24,263 bases of DNA, from assembly GCA_001940725.1 (NCBI GenBank), contig MDVR01000100.1, positions 1-24,263 of the forward strand. The letters are read 5' to 3'. Shown here piece by piece: positions 16,314-22,228 of this stretch. The number at the start of each line of letters is the position of its first letter. Position 1 is the stretch's first letter. The position numbers and the translations under genes are program-made. The stretch is from Candidatus Heimdallarchaeota archaeon LC_2 (GTDB lineage: Archaea; Asgardarchaeota; Heimdallarchaeia; Heimdallarchaeales; Kariarchaeaceae). Below the pieces are notes generated by a model, which searched no databases, had not been told where the DNA came from, and saw only the letters and a program-made list of their open reading frames with translations.

Positions 16314-16752
16314 GGTTTTCTAAAACGAAAAAAATATTAAAATTGAATGACTGTAATTAGCAGAAGATAAAATAATTATCAAAATCGGCCATTGACCTTA
16401 GTTTATAATTCTGTAATAATTTCAGTAATAAATTAGCTCTGATTTCAGTAATATAAATACTATAATTATGATATGATAATGTTTATCGACTTCACCTACT
16501 TGAATGTTTAATTTGGGGTGGAAAAACATATTGAAGTGATAAGTGATCAGCTCCACATGAATAATTAAAGACTTTCACCTCCATAATAATCAAACCGGTT
16601 TGACGTCCACTTATCCGTCACCCAGGTTGAAAGGCAAATAATTTATGCTTTCAGCCATCATGGCAGATTTTCCCATGATTGAAGAATAGTGTAATAGAAC
16701 GTGAATTAGTAGGAAACTAATAAATTTACAAATTGAAGGATCGATAAGAAAT
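16314..16752. other. intergenic region between ABC operon and enoyl reductase gene
   Basis: I see no supported gene in these bases. Visible features are a near-repeat ATTTCAGTAAT at 16419-16429 and 16442-16452, a perfect palindrome at 16590-16603, and an inverted pair TGACG/CGTCA (about 16601-16619). An ACTAATAAATTTAC stretch (about 16716-16729) is the likely TATA region of the downstream gene. Confidence 0.4.
16590..16603. promoter_or_regulatory. 14-bp perfect palindrome TCAAACCGGTTTGA
   Basis: The sequence is its own reverse complement and is the most GC-containing part of an AT-rich interval, lying 150 bp before the enoyl-reductase-like gene. It resembles a homodimeric regulator site; the regulator is unknown. 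Confidence 0.4.
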
Positions 16753-17754
16753 ATGAAAATTGCCCAATACAGTTCCTTTGGTAAACCATTTGAAGTAGTT
16801 GAAATCGTTGAAGTAGACTCAAGAGAGTTAAATGATGAAGAAGTAAGAATTAGCTTGGAACTTAGTTCAATCAATCCAGCAGATCTATTTATGATTATGG
16901 GAGCTTACCGGATTAAACCTTCTTTTCCTGCAATACCAGGCAGTGAAGGAGTTGGGAAAATAATTGAAAGAGGATCTAATGTTACAAATTTACAAATAGG
17001 AGACAGAGTTGTTATTCCATTTTATGCAGGAGTTTCTACCTGGGGCGAAGAAATCATAATCGAATCATCCAAAACTATTCAAGTCCCTTTAGATAACAAA
17101 GCCAGTATCCAACAAATTGCGATGGCCTCCATTAACCCTCCATCAGCATACTATATGTTAACAAAATATGAAAAATTAGAGAAAGGAGATTGGATAATTC
17201 AAAATGCTGCTAATTCAGCAGTCGGAAGCTGTGTAATTGGCTTTGCAAAACTATTGGGTTTGAAGACAATCAATATAGTCAGGAGGGAAGAGGTTTTGGA
17301 AGAAGTTAAAAATTTGGGAGGGGATATTGTTTTACTCGATGGACCTGATCTAGTAAAAAGAGTAGTAAAAGAGACTGAGAATGCAAAAATAAAATTAGGT
17401 CTAGATGCAGTAGCTGGAGATGCAACCCATCGAATTAGTCAGTGTGTTTCAGATTATGGAACTGTTGTTAACTACGGAGCTATGAGTATGAAAAAATGTG
17501 AAATTGGAGCGAGCCAAGTAATATTCAAGCAAATTAAACTAGTTGGGTTTTGGTATCATCGATGGACTCAAACTGTTGATCAAAAAGAATTTGAAGAATT
17601 AACTTCAATTACAAATTCTGCTATATTTAATGGAGATATAACGGTTCCAATACACAGTATTCACGCACTTTCAGATATTAATAATGCATTAAAAACCTCT
17701 CTCAGCGGTAAACTAAATGGAAAGGTATTGATTAAAGGACCTGCCTTTGAATAA
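16753..17754 (+). CDS. MDR-superfamily enoyl-thioester reductase-like (MECR/Etr1-like)
   Basis: This 333-residue NAD(P)H-dependent medium-chain reductase is zinc-free by motif. It matches the 2-enoyl thioester reductase group of mitochondrial fatty-acid synthesis: NPADLFMIMGAY (41-52), with Tyr52 at the place of the catalytic Tyr of MECR/Etr1, PGSEGVGKI (62-70), GDRVVIPF (83-90) and the long match WIIQNAANSAVG (147-158) followed by KTINIVRR (171-178). Related crotonyl-CoA-reductase or generic quinone-reductase functions are possible. The start is ATG with a likely TATA about 30 nt upstream. No fatty-acid synthesis genes are next to it, so the physiological acyl substrate is uncertain. Confidence 0.82.
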   Translation: MKIAQYSSFGKPFEVVEIVEVDSRELNDEEVRISLELSSINPADLFMIMGAYRIKPSFPAIPGSEGVGKIIERGSNVTNLQIGDRVVIPFYAGVSTWGEEIIIESSKTIQVPLDNKASIQQIAMASINPPSAYYMLTKYEKLEKGDWIIQNAANSAVGSCVIGFAKLLGLKTINIVRREEVLEEVKNLGGDIVLLDGPDLVKRVVKETENAKIKLGLDAVAGDATHRISQCVSDYGTVVNYGAMSMKKCEIGASQVIFKQIKLVGFWYHRWTQTVDQKEFEELTSITNSAIFNGDITVPIHSIHALSDINNALKTSLSGKLNGKVLIKGPAFE

Positions 17755-17818
17755 GTTAATAATATGTCTTTAGTATTTTTAATTACAATAGATTAACAAT
17801 TGTTTTTCAGGAATAAAC

Positions 17819-18205
17819 CTAAATTAATAACTCAAAAATGATCACATATGCGAGATGAGCCATTATGATTCCCATACTCATCTTAGACTTCCATTCACTT
17901 GGAGCACCCATGAAACTAAGCATCATAATCATTACTCCTGCAAATACAAGTGCGTAGACGATTTCTGATGCAAAACTGAGATCCAATATGTCAATTAAAA
18001 CTGGATGTAGAATAGTTCCAATACCGAAGTGAACAGCCCATGCCATTTCTTTGGGAACCCCCATCATCTCATTCATTTTTCCTCCCATACCGTCTACTAT
18101 TAATCGATATTGTGATTGTGGGGGCATTAGACCCATTCTATCTCCAAAGAGTATCATCATTGTCATTACGACAGTACCAACAAAACCTGCTAAATATTCA
18201 ACCAT
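17819..18205 (-). CDS. small four-helix membrane protein
   Basis: This 128-residue hydrophobic protein has about four membrane segments: near 3-22 (LAGFVGTVVMTMMILFG), about 56-75, 80-100 and 108-128. A conserved-looking loop (MPPQSQYRLIVDGMGGKM) follows the first helix. It resembles small uncharacterised archaeal and bacterial membrane proteins with an N-terminal G-x-x-x-T-x-x-M-x-x helix, but I cannot name the family. Two starts are possible, GTG 18214 or ATG 18205; I use the ATG. An AATAAATATTAA stretch (18230-18240, minus strand) suits a leaderless message. It is divergent from the GH114-like gene, with a 22-bp palindrome between. Confidence 0.65.
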   Translation of the reverse strand: MVEYLAGFVGTVVMTMMILFGDRMGLMPPQSQYRLIVDGMGGKMNEMMGVPKEMAWAVHFGIGTILHPVLIDILDLSFASEIVYALVFAGVMIMMLSFMGAPSEWKSKMSMGIIMAHLAYVIIFELLI

Positions 18206-18276
18206 ATTTCTCACTATTTATTTTTTGACAATTAATATTTATTACTCTAATTTAAAAGGATTTTTTACTAAATTCC

Positions 18277-18298
18277 GTAGTAGCTAATTAGCTACTAC
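18277..18298. promoter_or_regulatory. 22-bp perfect palindrome in a divergent intergenic region
   Basis: GTAGTAGCTAA (18277-18287) followed directly by TTAGCTACTAC (18288-18298) is a perfect self-complementary sequence with no spacer. It lies about 70 bp upstream of the membrane protein start (minus strand) and about 35 bp upstream of a possible small ORF on the plus strand. A shared operator is the simplest reading. As RNA it would form a strong hairpin in either direction, so a bidirectional terminator-like element is the alternative. Confidence 0.5.
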
Positions 18299-18332
18299 CT
18301 ACAAATATAGTTAACTTGTAATATCAATTTCA

Positions 18333-18413
18333 ATGGGTAACGAGAAAGATTCTGGAAACTCATTTGAGAAAAGAATCCAAAGGATAATAAAAAGAATTGT
18401 TTATAGAATTTAA
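18333..18413 (+). CDS. possible 26-residue basic peptide
   Basis: ATG at 18333 opens a 26-codon frame ending TAA at 18411-18413. The second half, EKRIQRIIKRIVYRI, is a strongly basic amphipathic helix. A TATA-like CAAATATAG (about 18303-18311) lies 25-27 nt before the ATG, as expected for a leaderless archaeal message. The frame is short enough to arise by chance in AT-rich DNA, so support is weak. Confidence 0.25.
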   Translation: MGNEKDSGNSFEKRIQRIIKRIVYRI

Positions 18414-18459
18414 TTATAAAGAAGAGATTATTATAAGTTATAAATTTACGATAGTTTTA

Positions 18460-19398
18460 ATGAAAAAGATAAAACAATTTGTAATTCTATTTTTATTGTT
18501 TGTATCGACCACAAGCAGTATCGCGAGTAGTAATTTTTCCTCTTGGGGTTATCAACTCCAAAATTATGATTTAGATGACCTTAGACTATCGGATTATGAT
18601 ATATTGGTCTTGGATTATTCAAAAGACGGAACTGATGATGAACAATTTACATCAACAGAAATTGAAACAATACGAACAGGAAAGGAAGGTAGAAAGATTC
18701 TAAGTTACATTAGCATTGGAGAAGCAGAGGATTATCGATTTTATTGGGATCCAAATTGGCTAGAATCTTCACCTGAGTGGTTGGATGAGTCGAATCCTGC
18801 TTGGCCTGGTAATTACAAAGTAAAATATTGGATTGCTGAATGGCAGGAGATAATTAAAGTATATCTCCAAAAAATTCTTGATATTGGATTCGATGGAATA
18901 TACCTAGATATTATAGATGCTTACGAGTTCTATGAGAATACAGTGACTAATTCGGACACATTGATGATTGATTTTGTTGAAGGAATTTCCAATTTCACTC
19001 GAGCACAAGTCTCAGAATTCATGATAATTCCCCAAAATGGTGAGACAATTGTTAATGATAGGTATTTGCAAATAGTTGATGGTATAGCAAGAGAGGAGGT
19101 ATATGTAATAGCTACAAATGAAAAAAGGGATGTTGACGAGACAATCGAAATTGAAGGATATCTTGACCAGTTTCTTGATGTTGGAAAGATAGTAATGGTT
19201 GTGGATTATGCAAGCAGTGAGGATCTAATTGAATTTGCAACTTCGAGTGCATCTGCAAAGGGTTATTTATCCCTTGCAACTGATGTAGACCTAGATCATT
19301 TAGGTCCAAATTTATTAACTGAAGATAGTACAAATTTTTATTTTTTGGGTTTAGCAATTATTCCAATTATTGCAATTTATATAAACAGAAAACAATAA
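18460..19398 (+). CDS. secreted GH114-like glycoside hydrolase with C-terminal anchor
   Basis: This 312-residue protein of the GH114/TM1410-like (beta/alpha)8 family includes endo-alpha-1,4-polygalactosaminidases and uncharacterised archaeal proteins. The start is ATG 18460: it gives a signal peptide (KKIKQFVILFLLFVSTTSS...) and has a TTATAAGTTATAAAT box about 26 nt upstream. Key residues by family pattern are Asp52 (VLDYS), Glu88 in ISIGEAEDYR, WPGNYKVKYW (115-124) and Asp150 in GFDGIYLDIID. A hydrophobic tail (YFLGLAIIPIIAIYI) and NRKQ anchor it to the membrane with the enzyme outside. It may trim surface or biofilm polysaccharide. Catalytic assignment is by analogy. Confidence 0.82.
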   Translation: MKKIKQFVILFLLFVSTTSSIASSNFSSWGYQLQNYDLDDLRLSDYDILVLDYSKDGTDDEQFTSTEIETIRTGKEGRKILSYISIGEAEDYRFYWDPNWLESSPEWLDESNPAWPGNYKVKYWIAEWQEIIKVYLQKILDIGFDGIYLDIIDAYEFYENTVTNSDTLMIDFVEGISNFTRAQVSEFMIIPQNGETIVNDRYLQIVDGIAREEVYVIATNEKRDVDETIEIEGYLDQFLDVGKIVMVVDYASSEDLIEFATSSASAKGYLSLATDVDLDHLGPNLLTEDSTNFYFLGLAIIPIIAIYINRKQ

Positions 19399-19419
19399 TG
19401 TATAAGTTCAATCTAACAA

Positions 19420-19683
19420 TCACAAGATCCTTTCTGGATCATTGATAGGCTGGAGTTCAATCTTTTCTAATTCCATTATAGCATTTTGATACAATTGTAA
19501 AGCTTCTTTCTTTGTTTTTCCCCATGTTAGTAATCCCTCGATGTGCCCCAACATGCATATCGGACTTTCCAATACTGGTTTTTGTAGATACACTTCTTGA
19601 ATTGCCTTTGCCATCTCTGGAGTCCCATATTGAACATTCTCAGGGGTTGTTGACATTGCCAATTTCTTATAATTTTCCCACAT
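19420..19683 (-). CDS. short class II aldolase-like domain
   Basis: The 87-residue product resembles only the C-terminal third of class II aldolase/adducin proteins: VQYGTPEMAKAI (18-29), then MLGHIEGLLTWGKTKKEAL (44-62). These correspond to the family's final strand with its third zinc-binding His and the 'H-G-x-x-[TV]-x-G-K-[TD]' turn. The two earlier zinc ligands and the catalytic Glu would lie upstream and are absent, so classical aldolase activity is unlikely. The ATG has a TATA-like CTTATATTG about 35-40 nt upstream, which argues for a real small gene rather than a fragment. Family assignment is tentative. Confidence 0.5.
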   Translation of the reverse strand: MWENYKKLAMSTTPENVQYGTPEMAKAIQEVYLQKPVLESPICMLGHIEGLLTWGKTKKEALQLYQNAIMELEKIELQPINDPERIL

Positions 19684-19696
19684 ATCTTTGTTACGT

Positions 19697-19752
19697 TATA
19701 ATTCAAATATTTCACTACAATATAAGTATGCAGTCAATTTATTTGAATTATA
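19697..19752. repeat. 13-bp inverted repeat in a divergent intergenic region
   Basis: TATAATTCAAATA (19697-19709) and TATTTGAATTATA (19740-19752) are exact reverse complements separated by 30 bp. They flank the presumed promoter of the minus-strand aldolase-like gene. The three-helical-turn spacing would suit a DNA-looping or paired regulator site. Confidence 0.45.
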
Positions 19753-19869
19753 GGAGCAACTGTCAAAGGCGAATGTATTATTCACTTTAGTTAAAGAGAA
19801 TCGATCTTAATGAATAAGCTGAACTATATCTACCAAAAAGTTATTTTTATAATTACTAAATGTGAATCT

Positions 19870-20184
19870 ATGCCCATTTCTAATGAAGATGTGATTGTTC
19901 AAAACCTTCTAAATAAAATAATTTTTGTAGCCTTGGAAGATGGGATTATTACAGAGGATGAGCTTGCAATTTTGAAGCAAGTAAAAATCGATGTAAAAAC
20001 GATTAGAGATCGCTTAAAAAGTATAGGAAGTCAATTAGAAGAGAAATCTACGGAAGCAAAATTATTGAATGAATTTTCAAAAGATGTAGTGCAAAATGCA
20101 TACAATATCTCACAAAATGATCGTGTTATCACAGATGATGAAAGAAAATTGATTAATACACTAATTAAAGCATTGATCAATTAA
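19870..20184 (+). CDS. small helical repeat protein, TerB-like motif (paralogue 3)
   Basis: This 104-residue third member carries ALEDGIITEDELAIL (about 21-35) and SQNDRVITDDERKLI (about 82-96), with a degenerate helix-rich stretch between. I start at ATG 19870 rather than 19810 because a TTATTTTTATAATTA box (19838-19852) lies about 26 nt upstream, and the resulting distance to the first unit (residue 21) equals that in paralogue 2. The longer form would add a hydrophobic NYIYQKVIFIITK segment. It is acidic, soluble and without Cys clusters. It precedes the sugar isomerase gene by 57 bp on the same strand, possibly as part of one transcript. Function is unknown. Confidence 0.7.
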   Translation: MPISNEDVIVQNLLNKIIFVALEDGIITEDELAILKQVKIDVKTIRDRLKSIGSQLEEKSTEAKLLNEFSKDVVQNAYNISQNDRVITDDERKLINTLIKALIN

Positions 20185-20241
20185 TGAATTGTGTAAGAGG
20201 ATTTTTCATTGGTACATTTTTGGAATCAGTAGGTATTTTCA

Positions 20242-21231
20242 ATGAGCTCGTTGACAAAAGAATCTTTTAATAATATTTCAAATTTCGGAAAAATGTTTCT
20301 TGAATCATATGACGGAAGTAAACCAATACAAAGAAAAAGGAAAAATGTGATTATATGTGGTATGGGAGGATCTGCGATAACTGGAAATTATCTTGAAGCT
20401 CTAGCTAATTTTAATAAATCAAAAAATCAAACTCTGGTTTGGCGAAGTTATAATATCCCCTTATTCTTGAATAATGAATGGATTGCAATTGTTATAAGTT
20501 ATTCTGGAAATACTGAAGAAACACTGTCAATGATTTCACAATTACAGGAAAATGAAATAGAAACATATGTTATTTCATCAGGTGGTAAATTGGAAAAATT
20601 TGCAAAAAATCATGATTTAAATTTTACTAAAATTCCTTCAGGGTATTCACCGAGGTTTGCATTACCTATTATTTTTGGGAGAGCATACAGATTAACTGAA
20701 ATATTACTTAATTTACATCCAATATCTTATCAAATGAGAGATCATATTAATAATTTTGATAATCTCGAGAATCTCTCATTATTAGGACTGATCTCGAATT
20801 CAATTTTAAGCAAAATACCAATTATTCTCTCAGATAACGAATTTGCTGTACTATCAATCCGATTTCGAAGCCAACTAAATGAAAATTCAAAATTAATGGC
20901 ACACAATTATGTTTTACCAGAATTTAGTCATAATGCAATAGTTGGATTTGAAAATTTAAAACATTCGAATTATTGCTTAGTAGTAATTAAAAGTGGAAAA
21001 TACGAAAATCAAAGAACTAGACTACATAGAGAATTTTTTGAAGAATATGCTAAAAGGAAAAATATTATCGTTTACTCACTTGAATCTAGATTTGATAATC
21101 CATTGATTCAGTTGTTAGATATTACTCGCAAATTGGATTATATATCCTACAATATTGCCCTGCTTTCAAATATTGATCCTCTTGCAGTTAAATCGATTGA
21201 TGAGTTAAAGCGAAATCTAAATAAGAATTGA
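20242..21231 (+). CDS. bifunctional phosphoglucose/phosphomannose isomerase
   Basis: This 329-residue SIS-domain isomerase interconverts glucose-6-P or mannose-6-P with fructose-6-P, linking gluconeogenesis with glycan precursor synthesis. Motifs are CGMGGSAITGN (39-49), SYSGNTEET (86-94), SSGGKLE (112-118), IPSGYSPRFALP (131-142), and the catalytic-type Glu227/His230 in PEFSHNAIVGFE. Length and domain order match the archaeal bifunctional PGI/PMI family. The start ATG lies 57 bp after the helical repeat gene on the same strand. The stop overlaps an inverted repeat, and two more hairpins follow before nuoA. Confidence 0.9.
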   Translation: MSSLTKESFNNISNFGKMFLESYDGSKPIQRKRKNVIICGMGGSAITGNYLEALANFNKSKNQTLVWRSYNIPLFLNNEWIAIVISYSGNTEETLSMISQLQENEIETYVISSGGKLEKFAKNHDLNFTKIPSGYSPRFALPIIFGRAYRLTEILLNLHPISYQMRDHINNFDNLENLSLLGLISNSILSKIPIILSDNEFAVLSIRFRSQLNENSKLMAHNYVLPEFSHNAIVGFENLKHSNYCLVVIKSGKYENQRTRLHREFFEEYAKRKNIIVYSLESRFDNPLIQLLDITRKLDYISYNIALLSNIDPLAVKSIDELKRNLNKN

Positions 21232-21296
21232 TTACTTAATCAATATCTCATACTGATCGCGCATTTAATCAACCTTAAAATGCGACTTAGTAAGTC
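21227..21296 (+). terminator. three consecutive hairpins between the isomerase gene and nuoA
   Basis: ATTGATTA/TAATCAAT (21227-21234 and 21237-21244) overlaps the isomerase stop. CGCATTT/AAATGCG (21260-21266 and 21278-21284) forms a 7-bp stem. GACTTA/TAAGTC (21284-21289 and 21291-21296) has a one-base centre. Packed into 70 nt, they probably mark the 3' end of the isomerase message or a boundary element before the nuo promoter. No long T-run follows. Confidence 0.4.
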
Positions 21297-21357
21297 ATAA
21301 GAAAGAATATTTAAGAGGAAACGAGAATGATGAGAAGACGGAGAAAAGAGAAAAGAT

Positions 21358-21747
21358 ATGACAGAAGAACTCATTCTAGAGCAATATATTTCCGTTTTTG
21401 TACTTTTAAATTTGGGATTAATTACCGTCCTCCTATTCGTATTTCTTAATAAATTGTTAGCACCAAAAAGGGACCAAAAATACAATATTGAAGGTTTGAG
21501 TGCATTTGTTGCATATGAATGTGGTGAAATACCAATTGGTGACGCCCACACAAGATTTAACTTCCAATATTATGTATTTGCTCTTGTTTTTGTTATTTTT
21601 GATGTTGTTTCTTCATTTCTACTAGTATGGGCATTGATAATTGGAAAATTGCAACTTGAAGGTATGTTTACTGCTTTTGCTTTTTTGGTTGTAATGGCAA
21701 TTGGATTCATATATTGGTGGAAGCGTGATGCATTGAGGTGGATGTAA
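21358..21747 (+). CDS. nuoA: NADH-quinone oxidoreductase (complex I) subunit A
   Basis: This 129-residue membrane subunit of complex I has three transmembrane helices (about 12-32, 71-93 and 100-119). The cytoplasmic loop between the first two carries the subunit A hallmark AYECGEIP (52-59) and RFNFQYYVFALVFVIFD (66-82). The subunit helps couple quinone reduction to proton pumping near the quinone channel. The start is ATG 21358, after a purine-rich leader. It is followed with no gap by nuoC: TAA at 21745-21747, then TTG at 21748. Confidence 0.93.
   Translation: MTEELILEQYISVFVLLNLGLITVLLFVFLNKLLAPKRDQKYNIEGLSAFVAYECGEIPIGDAHTRFNFQYYVFALVFVIFDVVSSFLLVWALIIGKLQLEGMFTAFAFLVVMAIGFIYWWKRDALRWM
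21735..21740 (+). promoter_or_regulatory. Shine-Dalgarno-like site supporting the TTG start of nuoC
   Basis: GAGGTG, inside the end of nuoA, lies 7 nt before the TTG at 21748. It supports this non-ATG start, since TAA directly precedes it and no other start is near. Confidence 0.5.
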
Positions 21748-22227
21748 TTGGCTAATAAAAATCTAAGTCTAGAAGAAATTGAAAAAAAGATTACTTCTGA
21801 ATTCAGTGATTCTGAAACAAGAATTGATCCTGAAGCCAGATTAAATGTATTTGTTGAAAATTCAAAATTATTGGATGTTGCTAATTATATTAAGCATGAA
21901 TTAGGATTTAATCACCCAAATATGTGTACCGCTACTGATACCAAAGAGGTAATCGAAGTATTATGGCATGTGGATAATGTAATTGATGATAAAATATTAA
22001 TTTTACGAACTAACACCGATAGAGACAATAGCATAGTATTTTCTTTGACTCCTGTTTGGAAGGGAATGAACTGGCATGAACGTGAAACCTATGATTTGTT
22101 GGGAGTAAAATTTGATGGTCATCCAGATCTAAGAAGATTATTGTTACCAGATAATTGGGAAGGACACCCTTTAAGAGAAGATTACGTTTATCGAAAACCT
22201 AATTATCGTAAATTGGAGGACCTTTAG
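21748..22227 (+). CDS. nuoC: complex I subunit C (30-kDa type)
   Basis: This 159-residue hydrophilic subunit belongs to the peripheral arm. The family signature is clear: NWHERETYDLLGVKFDGHPDLRRLLLPDNWEGHPLRED occupies about residues 111-148. The N-terminal part (EARLNVFVENSKLLDVANYI...) matches the usual subunit C start. The start is TTG 21748 with GAGGTG upstream. It is not fused to nuoD, unlike in some bacteria. nuoB, usually found between nuoA and nuoC, is absent, and there is no room for it. TAG lies one base before the nuoD ATG. Confidence 0.92.
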   Translation: MANKNLSLEEIEKKITSEFSDSETRIDPEARLNVFVENSKLLDVANYIKHELGFNHPNMCTATDTKEVIEVLWHVDNVIDDKILILRTNTDRDNSIVFSLTPVWKGMNWHERETYDLLGVKFDGHPDLRRLLLPDNWEGHPLREDYVYRKPNYRKLEDL

Positions 22228-22228
22228 C

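Noticed and set aside
16419..16452. Repeated ATTTCAGTAAT considered as the start of a CRISPR-like or iteron array
   Set aside because: Only two good copies, 23 bp apart, in AT-rich DNA; no further units.
18040..18287. Plus-strand ORFs over the small membrane protein gene
   Set aside because: Antisense to a protein with clear membrane helices; no promoter or ribosome site.
21240..21551. 103-codon minus-strand ORF overlapping nuoA
   Set aside because: Antisense to the conserved nuoA motifs; no independent support.
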